From: Ligula intestinalis
Lineage: Eukaryota; Platyhelminthes; Cestoda; Diphyllobothriidea; Diphyllobothriidae
Direction: 5' to 3'
Length of the DNA stretch: 64,000 bases
Assembly (NCBI GenBank): GCA_036362985.1
Contig: JAYGXS010000003.1
Coordinates: 69,203,522-69,267,521 of the forward strand
Below, piece by piece: positions 56,160-64,000 of the stretch; the first letter of the stretch is position 1, and each line of letters starts with the position of its first letter. The notes below the pieces were generated by a model that saw only the letters and a program-made list of their open reading frames with translations, made no database searches and was not told the DNA's origin. The position numbers were made by a program, and so were the translations under genes.

Positions 56160-57600
56160 CTAGCCGTATGACCACTTCCTCGGCTGTTGCTAGCACCCGT
56201 TGGCTTAGACCGTTGGAGAAGTTAGCTGGTGTTCGGTTGATAACCTGAAAGGCTTCGTAAGGATCAACTGGGTGATTCGTATGGACAAGGTGTGCGAGAA
56301 TGGTACTTGAGATCGATCTAGTTTTATCTTTACTAAATCAGGCCAGTGTGTGGTCACGCAACCTCCTTGTTTGGCCCGTGTATCCCGTTTTGCAGGACTA
56401 AGTGAAATAGTAAATGCATGTCGATGTGGCCTCCAATCGAAGTTGGTCTTTACCTCATGCGTTTAATAGGGGAGAGTGTGTGAGTTTTAATACTCTAAAT
56501 ACTAAAGAAACTATATTCCAGCGATTTTTAGCTAGAGTGAGATGTATCTACTCCCCTGAAAATTTTTAAACAGAACTCCAATATGAAGGGCGGTAGAGTT
56601 AGCAAAAGTTTAAGCAACCAATCAGCGGTGTTTAAGGGGGAAGGGAGGAAATGTCAAGAGATCAAAGGGGGGCAGGGGGAGGAGGGAAGTGTTCCACAAT
56701 TAGGTCATATCAACTGGTCGTCTCGCCGCTTCGTGGCGTCTTGAACTAATTGCGGGACACGTCCCTCCTCCCCTTGCCCCTTTTGATCTTTTAACAATTC
56801 CCCCCCCCTTAAATACCGTTGATTGGTTGCTTAAACTTTTGCTAACTCTACCCGCCTTTATATTATTGTACACGCCCGATGATGAATTGATCGAAATTGT
56901 TCGTTCGCCTATCTTGACTTCTAGAACTCCAATAGCTGAAGAAAATGCGTCTTGGAAACGGATACCCAGAAAGGGTTATCTTCGGGAGTATTGACGAACG
57001 CAACAAAAAGCCTGCTACCCTAACTGCAGAAAAGAAAGGCGTGTTCATAAGACTGTATGTATTAGGCTATGCAACAAGCTAACTGATAAGACAGCCTCTG
57101 AAGACTGTCATCACAAGCGCTACCACCGCGGCGAAATTGCGCCTGTCATTCACGAACTCTCCCCTCCAACGATGGGGCAATAAAGACCGACTCGCATTGA
57201 AGGCCACGTCTCTGTGCATTTACTCTTTCACTTGGTCCTGTGGAGCAGGATACACGGGCCGAACAACGAAGCGCCCAGAAAAGATGGTAAATGACCACAT
57301 GCTGGCTGGCTAAGTAAGGGTGAAACAGACAGTTTATTCACATCGTAGGTGTGACAATTATTTGCACTACACGTACCCGACCCCTGACCAATGCTCACAA
57401 CCAATCCTAATTTCCTGCCCTCCCACCTCTATGCTTCGATCTCGCCATACGGACGGCGTGAAAACGATGAGCTGCAAGCATAAGACACTTAGTATCCCTG
57501 TCCAATTTCGATGTACATCCTCCATGCAATTTTACCGGCCCCATGATGAATTCCTGAAAACATGCTTTCGCTAAATAGACTTTTCAAATTCAACATGAGA
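56160..57600 (+). mobile_element. PLE copy 4 with inverted 5' piece and nested PLE insertion
   Basis: 56160-56500 is a minus-strand GIY-YIG piece (SSTILAHLVHTNHPVDPYEA, FQVINRTPANF, QRVLATAEEVVIRL). 56500-57600 is plus strand: late RT (13020-13090 homologue), then the nuclease (CGAGYTGRTTKRPEKM near 57245), stop, 3' untranslated part and a PLTR piece at 57530-57600. It belongs to the same lineage as copy 2 (10.8-14.0 kb). The plus part is interrupted by 56584-56922. Confidence 0.75.
56584..56922 (+). mobile_element. Short double-ended PLE 3'-end insertion, 12-bp target duplication
   Basis: About 339 bp inside PLE copy 4, flanked by exact 12-mers agaactccaata at 56572-56583 and 56923-56934. 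The inner structure is a long palindrome: 56592-56702 mirrors 56752-56862 (shared 'gagttagcaaaagtttaagc', 'aaccaatcaNcggt', 'ggggaggaggga'). The right end continues with a PLTR-like hammerhead core (56872-56915). So two opposite 3' tails were inserted without any coding part. Confidence 0.75.
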
Positions 57601-57945
57601 ATATTTGAAGGAATTTTAATGCTTCTAAACCTGAGAACGATCTATTAGGTGTGAAGGTTTCCTGAAAGTCTCTTCGATGGTGCTGAAATTGGCTTGCTAC
57701 AGATACCCTCCTTTCTTTCTTAGCTCTTCTAGCTGTTAAGCCACCGCGGAAGGCAAGCATAGAGGAGAGAGTGTACCAGAATGTGCAATATATCCAAGGA
57801 ACGAGGAAAAATTAATTAGATTTGCATCATGTGCTTGTTAAGAAATGCTTCTCATCACCACCTAATACGGAATGCAACCATGAATCTGACTCAATTCTAA
57901 GGCAGTTATGCATTTTTTTTATTTCTGTAGTCTATACGCGCCTTG
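57601..57945. other. Unassigned
   Basis: No recognisable coding or repeat content. Confidence 0.35.
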
Positions 57946-57949
57946 GTTA

Positions 57950-58115
57950 TGGGAAAATTAAATTTGCCAATACAAGCGAACATCCGTGTCCCAGGAAGCA
58001 ATTGAGAAGAAGAAGACTCATGTCTCTGATGACGAATCCGCGACGGATATCGAAACGTCAGGCGAATAAACATATTGTCCCAGCGATCGAGTCTTCTTCT
58101 TCTTCTGAAAATTAA
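57950..58115 (+). mobile_element. PLE 3'-end fragment with well-formed hammerhead-like motif
   Basis: The 3' end of a PLE of the GAAACGTC type: hammerhead-like motif 58021-58062, AATAAAC, 'gcgatcgag', and a CTTCTTCTTCTT run at about 58091. The ORF 57822-58115 crosses it but is unlikely to be coding. Confidence 0.5.
58021..58062 (+). ncRNA. Hammerhead-ribozyme-like motif, intact CTGATGA
   Basis: TGTCT, CTGATGA at 58026-58032, helix II ATCCG/CGGAT closing 'cga', GAAACGTC, then AGGCG. TGTCT pairs with AGGCG (two G-U pairs). Helix III would be only ACGT, without a loop, so self-cleavage as a monomer is doubtful. Confidence 0.5.
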
Positions 58116-58259
58116 ATTATTATTCTCATGGTTTGAGTGTGTTTAATTCAGTTGGGTAAGTTGCACACGCCAACTGATTTGTGTGTCCCTTTTTGTCATC
58201 TCTGATTTTTGCTAAATCATGAGTATTTTTACATTAAAGAAATTCCCTATACTATAAGG

Positions 58260-59220
58260 AAAGACAGGACAAAATTTTCCTCTTATATACATTGTGCTGT
58301 GGAAGACTTCTACAATTAGTAAAAAGGTGGAATAATAATCCCTTCCAGTACTGAAAAATTTCGTGTGAAGTCGATCAAAGGAAAGTTTAAGAAATCGCAT
58401 TTAATTTCTGAAACGAGCAGCAGTAGAAGTTTAAAAAATTATATTTAGCTATTCTGTGAAGTTTTTGCAAAAAATGCGGCAACAAAAGTTCTTGGTCGAA
58501 ACTTTTCTTTTACTGCACAGCTGGTCGTGCGCGTGAACAAAGTTTCTACATGTAACCGCGGAGACAGACAACAGAAGGCCTTATTAAATGTAAGTCATGT
58601 AGAAATATAGTTTTTTTCAAACTATAGGTTCCGTTCAAGTGTTAGTTAGAAACGGAACGTACAGAAATGCAATAAGTTTTTTTCAAAAAATGGTCATTTG
58701 CGTGGCCTGTTTTTTGCATTTGCACATTTATAACGGATCTTAGAATGAATCTCCTCAAGCAAAAAATAATCCATTATAAAGAGAAAGATGTGTTCTTTCA
58801 TCTCCCGTCAAATTTAATCGTTTTCCTTCAGATACGTTAAAAAAAATTGTCAAACGTCCCCAATGTCCCTGGGAGAATGTGTATGAAAAAGTTAATATAC
58901 ACAGAAATTCGTCAGCTAAATATCCAATAAAAGCACTTTTACAGCGGTAACCTATTATGGAAACTTTTTTATTAATCTTAGGAATAACAATGTGCGTGGT
59001 ATCTAGCAGACATGTTGTATACTCGAAAATGTTGTTTGCTCTTTTGAAGCATTTCCAAATTTGAACAAAATGACCATCTGCATAGGAAATAATATCCAGA
59101 AGCTCGTTTTTCTCGGTAAATGCTGCTTAGTTATATCTTATTTTAAAGGGTTTGATGTAAACGTCGAACAAACGGACAATTAGTTAAGTGATCCATGAAT
59201 ACACTAAAAATTACCGAAAT
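58260..59220. repeat. Duplicated block, uninterrupted copy (partner of 20940-23220)
   Basis: Matches 20940-21571 and 22963-23220 and contains the empty PLE target aaatatccaataaaa at 58918-58932. Unknown content. Confidence 0.65.
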
Positions 59221-59709
59221 GCAGAGAGAATTTATTCAACGATATTCAATAACTGTGAAAGTAATCATTCTCAAATATGCAAAATATTTCGACTAAAGGT
59301 GAGTTCTTTTTATAAAAATAAAGTGGTTGCTCTCAGTTTTATACTCAACAAACTATTTAAATTTATTTTTCTAATTTATAGCTTTTTTGACGTCTCCACA
59401 AGCTGCAAATTGTCGAGAAATTTTTATTTTTCTCAACAAACACTTATTATTTCTTTTAGTTTTTAGAGTATGTAATATACCTAATGTTGCTCATTATTAG
59501 TTATACGTTTTCGTAAATGCTTTCCCGCTAGTATGGGAGAAATAATCAAACATTTACACATTTAGGAAATTTGCTTGTAGTACTCGCAGAACTGTATACA
59601 TGGGACTTGCAATCTTCCATAAACCTACCAATTCTCAGAAATATTTAAATTTCGCACCACCCATAGGACTCACAGTTGCCCGTAGATAAACGTTGCAATC
59701 CATACGTAC
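59221..59709. other. Unassigned
   Basis: AT-rich; the ORF at 59188-59466 shows no signature. Confidence 0.35.
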
Positions 59710-59722
59710 CTTGCATGATGTT

Positions 59723-59893
59723 TCATTCAGAACTCTCCGAATACTCGATGGTTGGTAAGGTTGGATTGACAGTGATTTCAGGGGATGATGTTCTCGATTG
59801 TCTAAACTTCTTTATTGGAATACAGACGTTCAGTAAAGGTATGGTGAGGCAGGCTACGCAGGCTACTGCCAGCAATGCTGTCATGAATCCAAT
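59723..59893 (-). CDS. Candidate terminal exon of an unidentified membrane protein
   Basis: After acceptor 'tatttcctag' the minus strand reads IGFMTALLAVACVACLTIPL, LNVCIPIKKF, then a polar tail ending TIEYSESSE and a stop at 59723. One transmembrane helix followed by a basic stop-transfer (KKFRQSR) and an acidic cytosolic tail is the pattern seen. A further good donor (CAAG|gtacgt) lies 13 bases after the stop, so either the 3' untranslated region is spliced or the stop is a mutation. It would be the 3' end of a gene lying mostly beyond the right edge or in the 60-64 kb repeats. Confidence 0.4.
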   Translation of the reverse strand: MGFMTALLAVACVACLTIPLLNVCIPIKKFRQSRTSSPEITVNPTLPTIEYSESSE

Positions 59894-59899
59894 CTAGGA

Positions 59900-60479
59900 A
59901 ATACAACGTAGCCCCAGGCACACAGAGTAAGTGGACGTTAAGTAGGCAGATAGCACGTAAAAAATCTTGCAAAGAGCAAACGATTATTCACTTATATCTT
60001 TCCTCATTGACAATTTAAATAAACAAAAAATTGTTTTAATCAGACTGCTGGTTTCGCCTTACCCTCACCTCCACATACAATATTTGCGTTGCATCAATCC
60101 AGCATGCAGCGGCTTAGATAGGTGGTGAACCTTAATCATCACAATAACCAGGGCTCACTGCTGACTTTTGTGAGGAGAAGAGAACAGGTGCAAGTAGGAA
60201 GCGTATATTCAGCACAGGATCGTTTTGGTGGACAGAACCTTTAAAATACGATCGACTCTAGCCCATAGCGCGCGGGATTGGGTGATTGCGGTCTTTGTAG
60301 ATTCTTGTGCTTGGTTGTCGCGATTTAATCTACGTTCGGTCCATTCACTTGCCAGCCGTGCTCATGATTCCTAACACTTTTTTACGCGCTGTAAACACTT
60401 TGAACTATCCGGGCGGTGGGGAGGGGGGGTGTCGGTGTGCCAGTAAAAGGGGCAGCGCGTAGGTCATTCGACTTGTCTT
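59900..60479. other. Unassigned
   Basis: Includes a G-rich tract 'ggtggggagggggggtgt' near 60414. No coding signal. Confidence 0.35.
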
Positions 60480-61319
60480 GTACATTTGATGAGTGGTCTG
60501 GTGTTGGCCCTAAACTGTCATCCAGCCCTCACCTGGGGCTCCTCGAAGTTAGGACCCGCCTAGCGGCCACATGCCCGTAACCGCCTTAACCGATGAGCTT
60601 AATCAGGCGAGTGTATCCGCTATCCGCTCAACTGATAATTCTGCTTTTCTTCTCCTACTATCAAAACACCTACGGAGAGGTTGACGTGCAATCTCGTAGG
60701 TGGCCCAAACGAACTTGGGTCGCCCTTCCACTAAAAGTGGCCTGCAGAAGAGTTCAACAGATGTCTGTAACGACTTAATAGCCCTATTTAGGGACAGCAC
60801 TGCCCGCCTCATCGCGTAGTTAAAGGCTTGAAACAGAGTTTCCTAAAAAAATGCTGGGCTCATGCCCTCTGCTAAGCATGGCTGGCGGGTAACCTACTCC
60901 CGGTCAAACTACTCAAACAATAGAAACCCCTTCCCGACGACTTCACCCCACCGTACCTTCAAGGATGCTCGGGCGTGTGTACGCTCACGCTAGCAAACTG
61001 GAACGTTCGTACCCTTTGCGACAATCGAAGGAGCATCCGGCCGTAACCAAGAACGTCACTAATCGCTCACATTGTGAACATCGTTATTCTCAGCGAGACT
61101 CAATTCTCTGAAGAGAGTCAGCTGGCACAGATAGGCACCGACTACACCTTTTTCTAGGGCTGCTGCCCAAAGGCAGAGTGACGCGACGCTGGTACCTCCT
61201 TCATCGTCCGGAACGACGTCTTAGGGTGACTGCTGTCGGGCATCAAGGACAGACTCATAACCTCTTTGGGGATTTACATTCACCACCATTATCAACGCCT
61301 ACCCCGGAGCGTCTACGAC

Positions 61320-62582
61320 TTACTTGTACTTGTACTTGTAACGGCATTTTACTCGGGCGGGTTGAGCCGGCATAAGTTTTGAAATTGACTGCATCACGAA
61401 TCACAACTATCCAGGTGCCTCTATCTTGCGCCTGCTCACACGAGAGCGCCTGTAGTGGCCTTGTTGCAGCCATTTGCAGCCCAAGACCAATCGCTGACGC
61501 ACGGCGCCTTTAGCCTGCCTGAACGCCCACTGCTAGGCTGGGCGCTAACTGTACTTGACCGACTCCCACATACTCCTCAGCGCGAACACGCGCTCAGGCT
61601 AGCCAGCGTTAGCCAACTTCAAGGTCATGCGCACGCGCTAGTCTAGACATCAGCAGCCCCATTGGCCCCCGGGACAAAGCATTCGCCGGCGATTCCTGAT
61701 GCTCTAGCCACTCCGAAATTGACGCGCTAGCAGGCGGACTGCGGTCATCCACGAGTCAACACTCTGTCCATCTATTCTCCGTCCTGTGTACCCAATAAAC
61801 TCTTCCTTATACTCTGGCTTTCCCACGACTTCTCTTATCACCTAAGGAACCATGGTCTGGAAAATTGTAGGTGGTAGGGTTAATCGTCTTAGCCTCAACT
61901 CCTATAAGCCATCCATTCACGGTTCCACCGGCGTAGGCTGTAGACGCATAGGCCAGAAACGGACGACAGATCCTGCTTGACCTTTGCTGTCCAAGTTTTC
62001 AGCTGCCCGCCGCGACGTTTGTGCCAGGTGGGGGGAGGCGTCGCCACAAGCAGGTCACGAATCAGCTCACCATCATCACGTCGGGACGCATGCCCGAACA
62101 CCGAAGTTGTCACTGAAGCAGGAGTGGAGGGAGAGCGTCCAGGTGACAGCATCGGCGGAGATCGGAGCCGCGAATTCGGTCGACGCGACGGTGACGAAGG
62201 ATGCGGCGTATGCAGTCATTGTCAAACACCTCAAGGTGCCTCATGTCCTCAACGCGCATAGGCCATGTCTCTCCGCCATAGAGCAGGATAGATCGAACCA
62301 CTGCTTGGTAAACACGGGACTTTGTGCATAGTGATATTTCCCTTTTATTCCATAGAAGAGCGCACAGACGGTAGAAGGCAGATCGGGCACGGTTGACGCG
62401 TGATACAACCTCGTGGACACCTTGACCCGTTTCCGTGACCATAGAGCCCAAGTATCTAAACGAGTCGACCACTTCGAGAGGAGCACCGTCGAGAACAATA
62501 GGAGTGACAGATGTAGGACGCACACAGAAGAGCATGACTTGGGTCTTAATGACGTCTAGGCGTAATCCAATGGATCGTGCAC
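61320..62582 (-). mobile_element. RTE-type LINE, 5'-truncated insertion with 11-bp target duplication
   Basis: Minus strand from 62582: SIGLRLDVIKTQVMLFCVRP, LEVVDSFRYLGSMVTETG, ISLCTKSRVYQAVVRSILLY, GGETWPMRVEDMRHLEVFDN. After a frameshift come LIRDLLVATPPPTWHKRRGG, QLKTWTAKVKQDL, WNREWMAYR. Beyond the nested LTR the end reads RGTWIVVIRDAVN, AGSTRPSKMPLQVQVQVS. The tail is (ACAAGT)n at the left end. Flanking exact duplicates gcgtctacgac at 61309-61319 and 62583-62593. It is a typical target-primed, 5'-truncated insertion. Confidence 0.88.
61451..61900 (+). repeat. Solo LTR, family member 3, inside the RTE insertion
   Basis: TGTAGTGGCC ... AGCCTCAACT; contains AATAAA at about 61794. It splits the RTE C-terminal coding region: WMAYR before it and RALSCEQAQ after it, on the minus strand. 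Therefore it inserted after the RTE. Target duplication not clear. Confidence 0.7.
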
Positions 62583-63739
62583 GCGTCTACGACGAGCTCT
62601 GATGAGCTGATGAACAAATTATACGAGGACGTGCACGTTGCTTTGGTGTCTATACTGAAGGCGGAAAACTGGTTACCCTTGGCGACTTGCACACCCACTT
62701 CGAGACAGAGCACGCTGTCTAACGACGGAGTGCAAGGCAGTGATAAGCGTCTTCTTCTGCGAAAATCCGCAGAACATCGTCTCCTGCTGACCAACACCTT
62801 ATTCCGTCGTCTAACTCGGGAGAAGTCAACGTGGATGCACCTCCCCCCTATCGCGGAGCTGTCGGCTACCGGACTATTTTCTCCTCCGGAGGTTAGTTCG
62901 ACGGGACATGCATCTGACCAAGGTGATCTGCGACGCCGAAGGCTAGACGGTTTACCACCACGACATCAATCCCGCAGAAGGCCCCAATATAGGTTACCAC
63001 CAGATAAGGTAAATGCTGTTTTGTCAAAACTGCCTGCTCACCGTTTCCGTTTCAGCAATCAGGTGACTTGACGATTTCAAGATCTGCATCGTCCAGAAGA
63101 AAACGTTCCCCTAGACACCCGATGGTGTCAACTGCGGGACTTCGTCCACTCGATTCCTGTAGACGTCCCCGGACGCACACCACGTAAGCATGGGGATTAG
63201 TTTCATGAAAGCGATGCCGCCATTAACAACCTTGCTCGCCGTAAAACCACAGGATGCATAGAGACCACATCAGCCAACACTCTGGGCAGCAAAGTTGTGG
63301 GAACTCTAAGACTATTGGATTGCTCCCCAAGGCCGAAAACATCTAATGGTATGTGATCGCAATGAAGCAAGGATCCCCGTCACAGTAATCAAGACTATCT
63401 ACTGTTTCATGAACAATGAAACTGCTCCACTTCCCAGCACCGATGGAACTACTCCTCTAACTAGTAAAGTACCAATTCTGAAGCACTAGGCCAAGCACTT
63501 TAAAAACGTCCTCAGTCCCCCATTAACCATCTCCGACGTCATATTTGATCTACTCCCTCAGTTGGCAAGAAAAAAACGACCAGTACAACAAACGTCACGA
63601 ATACGACACTGCGTCCTGCCTTTGGGGGTTGGACATCAATGCGCCAGTTTGATTAACCTTGTATTTGTCAGGTCATATTGTGGAAGCTTACATTAGTTCG
63701 AATATTAAGATTAGAAGTTAGGACTGGTGTTTTCAAGCA

Positions 63740-64000
63740 CTCTACTTCTTGGCCTTGAAAAAAGGAGAGACTCTGGTTCCAGACCTCTTCAATGCGCATA
63801 TAAGCCTTTACACGCTCCTGTGGGGCAAGTTATATTGGTCGAACAACTAGACGGTTATCCAAGCGCATGCGAGAACACCATCCTGCTTGGCTAAACAGAG
63901 GCGTGGTAAAGTCAGTATCTAGTGCGATTTTGGCTCCCTTAGTTAACAGCGATCATCAGATAGACATAAGCCAAGAATTTTGGACTGATTTGTAAAATAC
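63740..64000 (+). mobile_element. PLE GIY-YIG fragment running off the window
   Basis: Reads TSSMRI, stop, AFTRSCGASYIGRTTRRLSK, RMREHHPAWLNRG, SVSSAILAPLVNSDHQIDIS. It is the YIGRT-type nuclease as in copies 2 and 3. The RT would lie to the left but RTE sequence ends at about 63640, so it is 5'-truncated. Confidence 0.7.

Larger units (their letters stand above)
60480..63640 (+). mobile_element. RTE-type LINE, plus strand, split by another RTE insertion
   Basis: The 5' untranslated region is followed from about 60980 by an AP-type endonuclease: LTLANWNVRTLCDNRRSIRP, VILSETQFSEESQLAQIGTD, YTFF. After 61319 the frame resumes exactly at 62594: ASTT, SSDELMNKLYEDVHVALVSI, then CAEHRLLLTNTLFRR, TREKSTWMHLPP. 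From 63100 the linker follows (RWCQLRDFVHSIPVDVPGRT, then PLPSTDGTTPLTSKVPIL, KHFKNVLSPPLTISDVI). The RT core is missing beyond about 63640. Stops and frameshifts show decay. Confidence 0.8.

Noticed and set aside
62110..63640. Twin-priming inversion of one RTE copy (3' part minus, 5' part plus)
   Set aside because: The upstream endonuclease at 60980-61319 and the exact 11-bp duplicates show that a separate minus-strand RTE inserted into a plus-strand RTE.
1..64000. CRISPR arrays, prokaryotic operons, rRNA genes or phage-like clusters
   Set aside because: No regularly spaced repeats, no ribosomal RNA motifs and no gene-dense strand runs; the content is that of a eukaryotic, repeat-rich genome.

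Overview
The window is eukaryotic, intron-rich and dominated by transposable elements. It has no operons, no Shine-Dalgarno-led ORFs and no long intact ORF. What survives is short exons with GT/AG borders, broken reverse transcriptases and many inverted repeats. The mix of Penelope-like elements (PLEs) with GIY-YIG endonucleases, RTE-type and CR1/Jockey-type LINEs, an axonemal dynein light chain gene and a pogo/Tigger transposon suggests a flatworm, most likely a diphyllobothriid-type tapeworm. That assignment is an inference from recalled element families, not a search result. A 10-N assembly gap lies inside a GTA microsatellite at 56073-56082.

Host genes. The clearest is DNALI1 (axonemal dynein light intermediate chain, p28) on the minus strand: exon 1 at 51276-51611, a 5.8-kb intron full of repeats, exon 2 at 45044-45442, and an AATAAA signal behind it. 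A second minus-strand gene is suggested by small spliced exons at 42112-42183, 20305-20413, 18474-18564, 14437-14642, 8048-8205 and 6036-6122. Several fit the sodium:solute symporter (DUR3-like urea/polyamine transporter) pattern, and the gene would run off the left edge. Decayed copies of another membrane-segment exon lie at 16.3-16.5 kb (minus) and 26.7-26.8 kb (plus). A terminal exon of an unidentified membrane protein lies at 59723-59893 (minus).

Mobile layer. About 17 PLE-derived loci occur. The best is 10831-13990, with RT plus GIY-YIG and flanking PLTRs. Many carry short hammerhead-ribozyme-like motifs (CTGANGA ... GAAA ...) in their terminal repeats or 3' ends. A recurring architecture is that an insertion begins with an inverted minus-strand 3'-end piece and finishes with a plus-strand 3' end, so both outer ends are PLE 3' ends (2.2-3.5, 10.8-14.0, 21.6-23.0, 47.2-47.8, 56.2-57.6 and 56.58-56.92 kb). 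Two of these have visible target-site duplications, and one has its empty site preserved elsewhere in the window.

A 2.2-kb pogo/Tigger transposon (34969-37172) sits at a TA inside a PLE endonuclease; a second PLE copy at 30.6 kb shows the uninterrupted site. At the right end an RTE LINE (60.5-63.6 kb, plus) is split by a minus-strand RTE insertion with an exact 11-bp target duplication, and that insertion in turn holds a solo LTR. Other items are three solo LTRs of one family, two tRNA-like SINE heads, a 440-bp-arm long inverted repeat (46.5-48.5 kb) and several dispersed repeat pairs. Long stretches between these hold nothing I can identify.
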